Source: Streptomyces sparsogenes (GTDB lineage: Bacteria; Actinomycetota; Actinomycetes; Streptomycetales; Streptomycetaceae). From it: 38,328 bases of DNA. The notes beneath the pieces were generated by a model. It had not been told where the DNA came from and ran no database searches. It worked only from the letters and a program-made list of their open reading frames with translations. Both the position numbers and the translations under genes were made by a program. Positions 1 to 8,060 of the stretch are shown piece by piece (the stretch's first letter is position 1; every line of letters begins with the position of its first letter). The stretch spans positions 1 to 38,328 of the forward strand of contig NZ_MAXF01000068.1 of the NCBI RefSeq assembly GCF_001704635.1. The letters run 5' to 3'.

Positions 1-1
1 G

Positions 2-2014
2 ATGTACGAGCACCACGACGCGGTGCTGCACTCCGTACGGGAGGGCGTGCTCATCCTCGACGGCGACGGGCGGCTGCTGCTGGCCAACGACGAGGCGCGC
101 CGCCTGCTCGAGCTGCCCGAATACCCGGAGGGCCGGGCCGTCACCGAGCTCGGCCTGGAGCCGCAGACGGCCGAGCTGCTGGAGTCCGGGCAGGTGGTCA
201 CCGACGAGGTGCTGGTGGCCGGGGACCGGCTGCTGGCGGTCAACATCCGCACCACGGACCGGGACGGCGGACCGGCCGGCAGCGTGGCGACCCTGCGGGA
301 CTCCACCGAGCTGCGCGCCCTGTCGGGGCGGGCGGAGGTGGCCCAGAAGCACCTCAAGCTGCTGTACGACGCCAGCGTGGAGATCGGCACCACGCTCGAC
401 GTCGCCCGGACCGCCCAGGAGCTGGCCCAGGTCGCGGTGGAACGATTCGCCGACTTCGTCACCGTCGATCTGGCGGGCCCCGTGCTGCGCGGCGAGGAGC
501 CGCTGGCGGTGAGCGGCATCGAGATGTGCCGCGCGGCGGTCCGCGGCATCAGCGACGAGCACCCCTTCTATCCGGAGGGCACCCGCTTCTCGTTCGTCTC
601 CTCCACCCCGCAGGCCTCGGGTTTCGGCAGCGGACAGGCGGTGGTGGAGCCGGACCTGAGGGAGGCCGACGGGTGGCGGGCCCAGGACCCCGGGCAGACC
701 GGCCTGGTCGTCGCCTACGGCGTCCGGTCGCTGGTGACCGTGCCGCTGCGGGCCCGGGGCGTTCTGCTGGGGATGGTCAGCTTCTGGCGCATGGAGAAGC
801 GCGCCCCCTTCGAGGACGACGAGGTCTCCCTCGCCGAGGAGCTGGCCTCCCACGCCGCCGTGTGCATCGACAACGCCCGCCGCTACACGCGCGAGCACAC
901 CATGGCGGTGACCCTGCAGCACAGCCTGCTGCCCCGCGCCCTCCCCGAGCAGAGCGCGCTGGACGTGGCGTACCGGTATCTGCCGGCGGAGTCGGGGGTG
1001 GGCGGCGACTGGTTCGATGTGATCCCGCTGCCGGGGGCGCGGGTGGCGCTGGTGGTGGGTGACGTGGTCGGGCACGGGCTGCACGCGGCCGCCACGATGG
1101 GGCGGCTGCGTACGGCGGTGCACAACTTCTCCACCCTCGACCTGCCGCCCGACGAAATCCTCTCCCACCTCGACGACCTGGTCACCCGGATCGATCAGGA
1201 GGAGGACGCGGCGGGCCTGGAGGGGGTCGAGGGCGGCGGCGATGGGATCACCGGCGCCACCTGCCTGTACGCGATCTACGATCCGGTCACGCGGCGCTGC
1301 GCGATGGCCCGGGCCGGGCATCCGCCGCCCGCCGTGGTCGCCCCCGACGGCACGGTGGAGTTCCCCGACCTGCCCGCCGGGCCCCCGCTGGGCCTGGGCG
1401 GGCTGCCGTTCGAGACGGCCGAGGTGGAGCTGGCCGAGGGCAGCCAACTGGCGCTGTACACCGACGGGCTCATCGAGGACCGCAGCCGGGAGATCGACGC
1501 CGGGCTGGAACTGCTGCGCGAGGCCCTCGCCCACCCCGGCCGTACGCCCGACCAGACCTGCGCGGACGTGCTGGACGCGGTGCTGCCCGCGCGCCCCGCC
1601 GACGACATCGCGCTGATCGTGGCCCGCACCCGGGTGCTGGGCGCCGACCGGGTGGCCGGCTGGGACGTCCCCTGCGACCCGGCGGCGGTGGCCGAGGTGC
1701 GGGCCATGGTCATCAGGAAGCTGGCGGAGTGGGAGCTGGAGGAGACGGCGTTCACCGCGGAGCTGGTGCTGAGCGAACTGATCACGAACGCGATCCGGTA
1801 CGCGGCGGGGCCGATCCGGGTGCAACTCCTACGCGATCGCAATCTCATCTGCGAGGTGTCCGACACCAGCTCCACCTCGCCGCACCTGCGGTACGCGGCG
1901 ACGACGGACGAGGGGGGCCGCGGGCTGTTCCTCGTGGCGCAGTTCGCGGAGCGCTGGGGCACGCGCTACACGGCCGAGGGCAAGGTCATCTGGGCCGAGC
2001 TGGCCCTGCCGTGA
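2..2014 (+). CDS. PAS-GAF-SpoIIE (PP2C) phosphatase with C-terminal HATPase domain, 5' partial
   Basis: Cytoplasmic signalling phosphatase of the Streptomyces SpoIIE/RsbU type, expected to act on anti-sigma-factor antagonists. About 670 residues are visible. A PAS-like segment occupies roughly 1-100 (VREGVLILDGDGRLLLAND). A GAF domain follows at about 130-297. The PP2C/SpoIIE core spans about 300-540, with metal-ligand motifs GGDWFDVIPL, VGDVVGHG, YTDGLIED and ADDIALIV. An RsbW-like HATPase (LVLSELITNAIRYA, GGRGLFLV) fills about 555-668, so kinase-like and phosphatase activities are combined. The first in-frame codon is an ATG at base 2, but relatives normally carry more sequence before this PAS segment, often an extracellular sensor with TM helices. 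I therefore infer the 5' end lies outside the window. The gene is convergent with the TetR gene, 27 bp away, with no obvious hairpin between. Confidence 0.9.
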   Translation: MYEHHDAVLHSVREGVLILDGDGRLLLANDEARRLLELPEYPEGRAVTELGLEPQTAELLESGQVVTDEVLVAGDRLLAVNIRTTDRDGGPAGSVATLRDSTELRALSGRAEVAQKHLKLLYDASVEIGTTLDVARTAQELAQVAVERFADFVTVDLAGPVLRGEEPLAVSGIEMCRAAVRGISDEHPFYPEGTRFSFVSSTPQASGFGSGQAVVEPDLREADGWRAQDPGQTGLVVAYGVRSLVTVPLRARGVLLGMVSFWRMEKRAPFEDDEVSLAEELASHAAVCIDNARRYTREHTMAVTLQHSLLPRALPEQSALDVAYRYLPAESGVGGDWFDVIPLPGARVALVVGDVVGHGLHAAATMGRLRTAVHNFSTLDLPPDEILSHLDDLVTRIDQEEDAAGLEGVEGGGDGITGATCLYAIYDPVTRRCAMARAGHPPPAVVAPDGTVEFPDLPAGPPLGLGGLPFETAEVELAEGSQLALYTDGLIEDRSREIDAGLELLREALAHPGRTPDQTCADVLDAVLPARPADDIALIVARTRVLGADRVAGWDVPCDPAAVAEVRAMVIRKLAEWELEETAFTAELVLSELITNAIRYAAGPIRVQLLRDRNLICEVSDTSSTSPHLRYAATTDEGGRGLFLVAQFAERWGTRYTAEGKVIWAELALP

Positions 2015-2041
2015 CCTTTCCGTCCGCGCCCCGTGCCGCCG

Positions 2042-2626
2042 TCAGTCCGTCTCCGGGGGCGCGAACCGTTCGACCAGGAGGTCCAGCCGGTCTCCCTGGT
2101 ACTGGGCGGGCATACGCGAGCCGTGCACCAGGACGGCGATGCCGTGCAGCGCGCCCCAGAACACCTCCGCGTACAGCCCGTACAGCTCCTCGTCGTCGTG
2201 CGGACCGACCACCGCGACGATCTCGGCGAAGGCGGCGCGCAGCGCGGAGGGTGTGTCGTCGCTGGCGAAGGGCAGGACGGTCGGCATGACGAACATGGCC
2301 TCGTACAGCGCCGGGCGGTTCGCGGCGAAGTCGAGGTAGGCCCGGCCCAGGGCGCGCAGGGCATCCTTCCGGGAGATCTCGGCCAGCCGGGCCCTGCGCA
2401 TCTCGGCGGCGAGGTCCTCGAACCCCTCGAGGGCCACCGCGCGGATGATGGCGTCCTTGCCCTTGAAGTGGCTGTAGAGGACGGGCTGGCTGTACTCGAC
2501 GCGCTCGGCCAGCCGGCGGGTGGTGACCGCGTCCCAGCCCTCGGCCTCGGCCAGCTCGCGCGCGGCCGTGATGATCAGTTGGTGGCGTTGTGCTCGTTCG
2601 CGTTCGCGACGTTCGGTGGCAGACAT
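2042..2626 (-). CDS. TetR-family transcriptional repressor
   Basis: A 194-aa DNA-binding repressor. The N-terminal helix-turn-helix (about residues 10-58) contains TRRLAERVEYSQPVLYSHFK, the usual TetR recognition-helix pattern. The all-helical C-terminal half (about 75-190) is of the AcrR/WHG type and presumably binds a small ligand that I cannot name. The ATG at 2624-2626 is preceded within 10-35 bp by a TCTAGC-type inverted-repeat array, which is a strong case for autoregulation. No divergent gene starts closer than cvnA (280 bp away), so the regulon could be the gene itself, the conservon, or a distant target. The length is normal for the family. The function beyond repression is unknown. 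Confidence 0.9.
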   Translation of the reverse strand: MSATERRERERAQRHQLIITAARELAEAEGWDAVTTRRLAERVEYSQPVLYSHFKGKDAIIRAVALEGFEDLAAEMRRARLAEISRKDALRALGRAYLDFAANRPALYEAMFVMPTVLPFASDDTPSALRAAFAEIVAVVGPHDDEELYGLYAEVFWGALHGIAVLVHGSRMPAQYQGDRLDLLVERFAPPETD

Positions 2627-2634
2627 GAGTTCAT

Positions 2635-2659
2635 TCTAGCAGCGCTAGACGCTCTAGCG
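2635..2659. promoter_or_regulatory. Overlapping palindromic operator upstream of TetR gene
   Basis: Two overlapping inverted repeats share a central half-site: TCTAGC-agc-GCTAGA (2635-2649) and CGCTAGA-cgc-TCTAGCG (2643-2659). The arms match perfectly and the centres are 9 bp apart, so three half-sites alternate in orientation. The array lies 9-33 bp upstream of the TetR start codon, where an autorepressor would occlude the promoter. The palindromes are seen directly; binding is inferred. Confidence 0.65.
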
Positions 2660-2906
2660 TCGACAGGAAACGCGCCATGCGGGTGGACGGGCGCAGCGGA
2701 GCGGCTCATTCTGGGGCTCGGCGTACGACGGGGGTCCGGTGGTCGTCGTGCGGGGGATGCCCGGGGTTCGTTTTCCCTCAGCTGACGAGATATCAAGGTC
2801 CGATTGGCGGGCGGGGCCGGTCAAAAGCCTGTGAGCGGTACTACCATGTGCCGCCCATGGCCAGAAACAACCTCAACCCTCGATCGCGCCCCTGAGGACC
2901 TGAGAG
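2660..2906. other. Intergenic region between TetR and conservon
   Basis: No credible gene is visible here. It must hold the conservon promoter. A weak candidate is the GGTCAA...TACTAC arrangement around 2818-2844, not close enough to consensus to call. A purine-rich stretch (CTGAGGACCTGAGAG) just before 2907 can serve as the ribosome binding site of cvnA. Confidence 0.4.
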
Positions 2907-4460
2907 ATGTCAGCACATATATCCAGCCAACCCGTCAAAGGGCTCTCAACGACGCGGCGGACCTGGGCCGTACCGCTGCTGGCGGCCCTCGTGGTCGGTG
3001 GCGCGGGGGCGTGGGTGACGGCCGAAGTGCCCGCCGGCAGCCGGGCGTCCGTCGGCCTGTTCTGCGGCCTGGCCGCCGTTCTGCTGTGCGTGACCGCCGC
3101 CGTCGCGGCCTCGCGCGGGCAGGCCGTGCGCGGGCTCAAGCAGCGCGTGGCGGCCGCGGAGGCCGAGGCCGCGCGGCGGGCGGCGATGCTGGAGGCCGAA
3201 GCCTCCCGGCGGGTGGCCGCGTTGGAGGCCGAGGCCGCGAAGCTCGCCGATGAAACGATTCCCCAGGCGGTGAAGCAGCTGCGCGAGGGCGGCTCGGTGG
3301 ACACCGTGCTCGCCTCGGTGCCCGCGCCCGCCGGCCGGGCGCACGCGCGGGTCTTCAAGACCTTGGCGCGGGAGATAGCCACGGGTGAGCGCATGCGCGC
3401 CTCCGCCATGGCCGCCTGCGCCAACGCCGCGGGCCGCGTGCAGGCGCTGGCCACCAGCATGCTCGCCGACCTGCGCGAGATGGAGAACCGGCACGACGAG
3501 TCGGTCCTCGGCGACCTGCTGAAGCTCGATCACACCACCGCGCAGGCGGGCCGGATCGCGGACAGCATCGCGGTCCTCACCGGCGCCCGCTCCGGGCGCC
3601 GCTGGACCAAGCCGATCGTCATGGAGAGCGTGCTGCGCGGCGCGGTCGGCCGGATCAGCGCCTACCAGCGGGTCCGGATCCACTCGGCCAGCACCGCGGC
3701 GGTCGCCGGCTACGCGGCCGAGGGCGTCATGCACGCGCTCGCCGAACTCATGGACAACGCCGCCAGCTTCTCGCCTCCCACCGAGGAGGTGCACGTGTAC
3801 GTCCAGGAGACGCACACCGGCGTCGTGGTGACGATCGAGGACGGCGGCCTCGTCATGAGCCCGGCCGCGCTGGCTCGCGCCGAGAAGGCCGTCTCCGCCG
3901 AGGCCCTGGACCTGACGAAGCTCTCCGGCACCCGGCTCGGCCTCGCCGTCGTCGGACAGCTCGCCCGCAAGCACAACCTGACGGTCTCTTTCCGGCCCTC
4001 CTCGCGCGGCGGCACCGGTGTGGTCGTCCTGATCCCGCAGCAGTTGATCGTCCACGCCGGCCAGGACGCCATGGCCCCCTCCGCCCGGTCCGCCCGCCCG
4101 GCCGCCACCGCGGCCGCCGCCCGCCCCGCCGTCGCCCCGGCGCCCCCCGCCCCGGCCACCCCGGCCGTCGCCGCCACCCCGGCCGCCGCCGTGCCGAGCC
4201 CGCGCCGCGAGGCGCCCAGCGGACTGCCCAAGCGCCGCCGCGGCGAGACGCTGGCCGCCGCCTCCCGCTCGCTCCCCGGCGAGCCGCTCAAGCCGCCGTC
4301 CGCCTCCTCCCCTCGGCCGCGCCCCGACGCCGCCCGCCTCGGCGCCTTCCGCCAGGCCACCCGCGGCGGCTCCCGCGGCACCACCACCCCCGGTGCCGGT
4401 GCCGGGCCCGCGGCCGACCCGGCCGAAGCCTCCCCGTCCCCCGAGAACGACAAGCCGTGA
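2907..4460 (+). CDS. cvnA: Conservon sensor-kinase-like membrane protein CvnA
   Basis: First gene of a conservon, the four-gene set conserved in Streptomyces that is proposed to form a membrane-associated, G-protein-coupled-like complex. The 517-aa protein has two N-terminal TM helices (about 20-42 and 49-70). An Ala/Glu-rich coiled coil follows (about 72-115), then a dimerisation region with LLKLDHTTAQ. The HATPase domain (about 265-390) shows N-box ELMDNAASFSPP, a G1-like IEDGGLVM and a G2-like GTRLGLAVVGQ. The tail (about 395-517) is low-complexity Ala/Pro. The G1 box reads DGG rather than DxGxG, typical of this nitrate-sensor-like kinase subclass. The ATG at 2907 follows a purine-rich stretch. 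The stop overlaps a GTG, and cvnB follows immediately, consistent with one operon. Paralogue number within the cvn series cannot be assigned from sequence alone. Confidence 0.92.
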   Translation: MSAHISSQPVKGLSTTRRTWAVPLLAALVVGGAGAWVTAEVPAGSRASVGLFCGLAAVLLCVTAAVAASRGQAVRGLKQRVAAAEAEAARRAAMLEAEASRRVAALEAEAAKLADETIPQAVKQLREGGSVDTVLASVPAPAGRAHARVFKTLAREIATGERMRASAMAACANAAGRVQALATSMLADLREMENRHDESVLGDLLKLDHTTAQAGRIADSIAVLTGARSGRRWTKPIVMESVLRGAVGRISAYQRVRIHSASTAAVAGYAAEGVMHALAELMDNAASFSPPTEEVHVYVQETHTGVVVTIEDGGLVMSPAALARAEKAVSAEALDLTKLSGTRLGLAVVGQLARKHNLTVSFRPSSRGGTGVVVLIPQQLIVHAGQDAMAPSARSARPAATAAAARPAVAPAPPAPATPAVAATPAAAVPSPRREAPSGLPKRRRGETLAAASRSLPGEPLKPPSASSPRPRPDAARLGAFRQATRGGSRGTTTPGAGAGPAADPAEASPSPENDKP

Positions 4461-4474
4461 CAGAAGGAACCGCG

Positions 4475-4894
4475 ATGAACACCACAGATCGCAGCTTGGA
4501 CTGGTTGCTGGAGAACCTGCTGAAGAAGACCCCCGGCGCCCGGCACGCCCTGGTCCTCTCCAGGGACGGTCTGAAACTGTGCCTCACCTCCGGCCTCTCC
4601 CTCGACCAGGCCGACCAGCTGGCGGCCATCGCCTCGGGTATCCAGAGCCTGTCCCACGGCGCGTCCATCGAGTTCGGCGACGGCAGCGGCGGCGTCCGGC
4701 AGTCGATGACGGAGTTCCACGGCGGGATCCTGTTCATCGTGGAGGCCGGCGAGGGCGCCCACCTCGCGGTCATCGCGGAGGACGAGGCCGACGTCGGCAT
4801 CATCGGCCACAACATGAACGAGCTGGTCGAGCAGATCGGTGACCATCTGCGCGCCGCGCCCCGCGTGGCCGCGGGCGGCGGGGCCACCGCATGA
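4475..4894 (+). CDS. cvnB: Conservon roadblock/LC7 protein CvnB
   Basis: A small single-domain roadblock/LC7 protein of about 139 aa, of the family that regulates MglA-like GTPases. Roadblock features are visible in GARHALVLSRDGLKLC near the N-terminus and in the strand-rich ILFIVEAGEGAHLAVIAEDE segment. The ATG at 4475 is preferred over the in-frame GTG at 4457: AGAAGGAAC sits 5-13 bases upstream of the ATG, whereas the GTG overlaps the cvnA stop without a clear Shine-Dalgarno sequence. The 3' end overlaps cvnC by ATGA. In conservons this protein is thought to bridge CvnA and the GTPase CvnD. Confidence 0.93.
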   Translation: MNTTDRSLDWLLENLLKKTPGARHALVLSRDGLKLCLTSGLSLDQADQLAAIASGIQSLSHGASIEFGDGSGGVRQSMTEFHGGILFIVEAGEGAHLAVIAEDEADVGIIGHNMNELVEQIGDHLRAAPRVAAGGGATA

Positions 4895-5253
4895 TCCGTG
4901 GCGCCGTCGACAGCGAGGATCCGGACCGGCTGTACACCGTCACCGGCGGTCGCAGCCGGGTCGTGGACGAGAACGTGTTCGACATGGTCACGCTCATCGT
5001 CAGCGAGAGCGAGCCCAGCCCTGGCATGCAGTCCGAGCACGCCAAGATCCTGCGGATGTGCCACCGTCCGCTGGCCGTCGTGGAGATCGCGTCCTACCTG
5101 GGGCTGCCGGTCAGCGTCGTGAAGATCCTGCTGTGCGACCTGCTCGACATGGGAAAGATCACCGCTCGCCATCCCCAGGTGGTCCGCGCCGACACGCGGC
5201 TGCCCGAACCCGAGATGCTGAAGAAGGTGCTCGTTGCACTCCAAAACCTCTGA
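4891..5253 (+). CDS. cvnC: Conservon DUF742 protein CvnC
   Basis: A 120-aa DUF742 protein. It has a winged-helix-like core: AEIASYL-type sequence (VVEIASYLGLPVSVVKILLC) followed by LLDMGKI and the C-terminal EMLKKVLVAL helix. The N-terminus contains the family's LYTVTGGRSR motif. It starts with ATG in a 4-bp ATGA overlap with cvnB and overlaps the 5' end of cvnD by 20 bp, so translation is probably coupled. The biochemical role in the conservon complex is not established. The position and neighbours make the assignment secure. Confidence 0.93.
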   Translation: MIRGAVDSEDPDRLYTVTGGRSRVVDENVFDMVTLIVSESEPSPGMQSEHAKILRMCHRPLAVVEIASYLGLPVSVVKILLCDLLDMGKITARHPQVVRADTRLPEPEMLKKVLVALQNL

Positions 5254-5854
5254 TGCCCGCGAGCACGCGCCGCTGAGCCGCACCGCGCGCGACGGCCTCA
5301 AGATCGTGATCGTCGGGGGCTTCGGGGTCGGAAAGACGACCATGGTCCGGTCCGTCAGCGAGATCCGCCCGCTGAGCACCGAGGAGACCATGACCCAGGC
5401 GGGCGTCGGGATCGACGACGCGTCGCTGGTGCAGGACAAGACCACGACGACCGTCGCCTTCGACTTCGGCCGCATCAGCCTGGACGAGCAGATGGTGCTC
5501 TATCTGTTCGGCGCCCCCGGCCAGGAGCGGTTCTGGTTCCTGTGGGACCGGCTGTTCATGGGCACCCTGGGCGCGGTCGTGCTGGTGGACACCAACCGGC
5601 TGTCCGACTCCTGGTACGCCATCGACCGGCTGGAGCACCACGGCACCCCGTTCATCGTCGCGCGCAACAACTTCGGCGAACCGCAGCACACCCTGGAGGA
5701 GGTGCGCGCGGCCCTCGACCTGCCGCCCGACGTCCCGATCGTCGACTGCGACGCCCGCGAGCGCGACTCCAGCAAGGCCGTGCTGGTCGAACTCGTCAAG
5801 CACCTGTACTCCCTGTCCACCTCCTCCTCCGCCGCCCTGGAGAGCACCGCGTGA
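5234..5854 (+). CDS. cvnD: Conservon small GTPase-like ATP/GTP-binding protein CvnD
   Basis: An approximately 206-aa P-loop NTPase of the MglA/Ras-like group, the G-protein component of the conservon. The P-loop is GGFGVGKTT (about residues 26-34). The switch/Walker B region is LYLFGAPGQERF, and the usual NKxD G4 box is replaced by ARNNFG, as is common in this subgroup. The TTG at 5234 is chosen because no ATG or GTG occurs in frame before the P-loop and GAAGAAGGTGC lies just upstream inside cvnC. The stop is fused to the P450 start in a GTGA overlap. The partner is probably the roadblock protein CvnB. Confidence 0.92.
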   Translation: MHSKTSDAREHAPLSRTARDGLKIVIVGGFGVGKTTMVRSVSEIRPLSTEETMTQAGVGIDDASLVQDKTTTTVAFDFGRISLDEQMVLYLFGAPGQERFWFLWDRLFMGTLGAVVLVDTNRLSDSWYAIDRLEHHGTPFIVARNNFGEPQHTLEEVRAALDLPPDVPIVDCDARERDSSKAVLVELVKHLYSLSTSSSAALESTA

Positions 5855-7110
5855 CCACTCCGGACCCCACGCCACCACCCGAGGACCCGTCCGCCACCGG
5901 CTGGCCCGAGCAGCCGGACGCCGTGCCGCTGGACGCCGAGCGGCTCCGGCGGGACCCGGACGGGCTCTACCGGCAGCTCCGCCGCGACCACGGCCCGGTC
6001 GTCCCCGTGCTGCTCGAGGGCGGGATCCCCGTCTGGATGGTGCTCGGCTACCGGGAGATGGTGCGGGTCACGGGCGACCCCAACGTGTTCGCCCGGGACT
6101 CGCGCCGCTGGCACTCCTGGGACCGGGTCCCGCCCGACTGGGAGCTGATGACGTTCGTCGGCTACCGCCCGACCATGCTGTTCACCGAGGGCGCCGAGCA
6201 CGAGCGGCGGGCCGAGGCGGTCATCGACAGCATGGAGGTCGTGGACCCGTTCGAGCTGCGCGCGATGTGCGAGCGCGTCGCCGACCAGCTGATCGACACC
6301 TTCGCGGGCAGCGGCAGCGCCGATCTGATGGCCGATTACGCCGTCCAGATCCCGCTGCGGGTGCTCAACCGCATGTACGGTCTCGACGAGGCCGAGTCCG
6401 CCGAGCTCCAGCAGGTCACGGTGGACCTGGTCAGCGGGAAGGGAGGGCCGGAGGCGCACCAGAGGATGCACGACAAGATGGTCGCGCTGATGGAGCAGGC
6501 CCGGGCCGACCCGGACCGCAAGAACATCTCCACGGTCCTCACCCACCACCCGGCGGGCCTCACCGACGACGAGATCATCAACGACCTCCTGGGCAACGTC
6601 TACGCCGCCCACCAGCCCACCGTCGACCTGATCGGCAACGCGCTGCGGCTGATGCTCACCGACGAGCGGTTCGCGGTCACCATGTCCGGCGGGCGGCGCA
6701 GCGTCGGCCAGGCGCTCAACGAGGTGCTGTGGGAGGCCACCCCGGTGCCCAACTGGATCGGCCGCTGGGCCGCCGAGGACACCATGCTCGGCGGACGCCA
6801 CATCAGGAAGGGCGACTGCCTGATGCTGAGCCTCGCCGCGGCCAACGCCGACCCCGACGTACGCCCCGACTTCCGGGCCGGCGCGGCCGGCAACCAGGCC
6901 CACATGGCCTTCAGCCACGGCACCCACGGCTGCCCCCCGGCCGCCCGCGACCTGGCCGAGGCCATCGCCATGGCCGCCATCGAGGTCCTGATCGACCGCC
7001 TCCCGGACGTGACGCTCGCCGTCGCCCCCGAGGAACTGGAGTGGCGCTCCACCCTGATGATGCGCGGCCTGTCCGCCATCCCCGTCCAGTTCACCCCCGC
7101 CTTCAGCTGA
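5851..7110 (+). CDS. Conservon cytochrome P450, CYP157-like, lacking EXXR
   Basis: A 419-aa P450 translated from a GTG overlapping the cvnD stop, so it belongs to the conservon operon. The heme-thiolate loop is FSHGTHGCPPAARDLAE with Cys361. The K-helix reads N290-E-V-L-W294 where a normal P450 has EXXR-W. Both the Glu and Arg positions appear replaced when aligned on the Trp. The I-helix reads NVYAAHQPTVDLIG, without the usual acid-Thr pair of monooxygenases. CYP157 enzymes from Streptomyces conservons are known for this missing EXXR, which supports the family call. Whether it is a catalytic monooxygenase or a structural/redox partner of the conservon is open. No ferredoxin gene is adjacent. 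Confidence 0.9.
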   Translation: MTTPDPTPPPEDPSATGWPEQPDAVPLDAERLRRDPDGLYRQLRRDHGPVVPVLLEGGIPVWMVLGYREMVRVTGDPNVFARDSRRWHSWDRVPPDWELMTFVGYRPTMLFTEGAEHERRAEAVIDSMEVVDPFELRAMCERVADQLIDTFAGSGSADLMADYAVQIPLRVLNRMYGLDEAESAELQQVTVDLVSGKGGPEAHQRMHDKMVALMEQARADPDRKNISTVLTHHPAGLTDDEIINDLLGNVYAAHQPTVDLIGNALRLMLTDERFAVTMSGGRRSVGQALNEVLWEATPVPNWIGRWAAEDTMLGGRHIRKGDCLMLSLAAANADPDVRPDFRAGAAGNQAHMAFSHGTHGCPPAARDLAEAIAMAAIEVLIDRLPDVTLAVAPEELEWRSTLMMRGLSAIPVQFTPAFS

Positions 7111-7118
7111 CCGACCGG

Positions 7119-7158
7119 CCGAGCGGCCCGCGCCCGGGACGGGGCGCGGGCGGCTCGG
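7119..7158. terminator. Strong bidirectional hairpin after conservon
   Basis: Left arm 7119-7135 (CCGAGCGGCCCGCGCCC) pairs with right arm 7142-7158 with one mismatch in 17 bp, around a 6-nt loop. There is no T-tract, as usual in Streptomyces. It lies between the convergent P450 and methyltransferase genes and would serve both. Confidence 0.7.
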
Positions 7159-7189
7159 CGGGCCGGCGCGGGCAGGCGGACGGGCGGCT

Positions 7190-7939
7190 TCAGGCGCCGA
7201 CGCCGTCGGGCGTCCGGCGCAGCACCAGGGAGAGGAAACCGAAGGCCTCCCGGTAGACGTGCAGCCACTCCCGGCGCCGGGTCCCGGCCATCTCGAGCGC
7301 GTACGAGCTGTCCGGATCGGCGGGGTGGTCCAGCGCCCACTCCGCCAGCGAACCCCAGCAGGACCACTCGTAGGCGTCCAACTCCCGACGCGTGCTGACG
7401 TGCCCGTCGATGGGCGTCCATCCGTCGGCGACCACCCGATCCACCGTGGTCGCCAGGTCGGCGAAGTCCCCGAGCATCTCGACGGCCTCCTGCGACGGGG
7501 GACGCTCCCAGAACCCGTCCCCGATCATGACCCGGCCGCCGGGGGCCAGGTGCCGGCGGGCCGCGGCGAGGGTGGGGAGCAGACCACCGAAGGCATGCGC
7601 GGCCCCGAAGCTGAGCACCACGTCGAACGGCTCCGCGGACACGAAGTCCTCGGCCTTCTGCTGGTGAAGCACCAGCCGCTCCCGCACCCCGCGCTCTTTC
7701 GCCGCCGCGTCGGCCTGGGCCAGGGCGACCTCCGAAGTGTCCACCCCCTCGGCCCGCAGCCCCGGCCGCACGGCCAGCGCCCGCACGAGCCATTCCCCTC
7801 CCCCGCACCCGAGGTCGAGCACCCGCCCGCCGTCTTTCGGGAGGCCGCGCTCCAGCAGCCGGCTGACTGAGTCGTCGTCGAGCGGAGACTTGATCGGGTG
7901 CTGGGCATGAGCGATGCGGGACATCTCTTCACGATTCAT
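7190..7939 (-). CDS. SAM-dependent methyltransferase (class I)
   Basis: An approximately 249-aa class I Rossmann-fold methyltransferase. Motif I is VLDLGCGGGEWLVRAL, followed by GVDTSEVALAQA (motif II acidic end) and FDVVLSFGAAHAFGG (motif IV region), with LAPGGRVMIGDGFWE after it. The substrate cannot be told; a small-molecule O- or N-methyltransferase is most likely. The ATG at 7937-7939 (MNREEMSR) is chosen over upstream in-frame codons, which add only low-complexity residues. The gene is convergent with the conservon and same-strand with the next methyltransferase, 120 bp away. Confidence 0.82.
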   Translation of the reverse strand: MNREEMSRIAHAQHPIKSPLDDDSVSRLLERGLPKDGGRVLDLGCGGGEWLVRALAVRPGLRAEGVDTSEVALAQADAAAKERGVRERLVLHQQKAEDFVSAEPFDVVLSFGAAHAFGGLLPTLAAARRHLAPGGRVMIGDGFWERPPSQEAVEMLGDFADLATTVDRVVADGWTPIDGHVSTRRELDAYEWSCWGSLAEWALDHPADPDSSYALEMAGTRRREWLHVYREAFGFLSLVLRRTPDGVGA

Positions 7940-8060
7940 CAGCGCAGCGTGCCAACCGGCCGGGCCGTCCGCACCTTGTTTTCGCTCCCGTGCCGGAGCG
8001 GAGGATCTCCCGCCGCGAGAACGGCCATGGATGACCACGACCTCCCGGGGTATCCCGCGG

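Noticed and set aside
2..2014. Complete SpoIIE-type gene starting at base 2
   Set aside because: The ATG is at the window edge and the family normally has additional N-terminal sequence; treated as 5' partial.
5851..7110. P450 and methyltransferases as part of a secondary-metabolite cluster
   Set aside because: The P450 belongs to the conservon by coupling and by its CYP157-type motifs, and a strong terminator separates it from the methyltransferases; no core biosynthetic gene is present.
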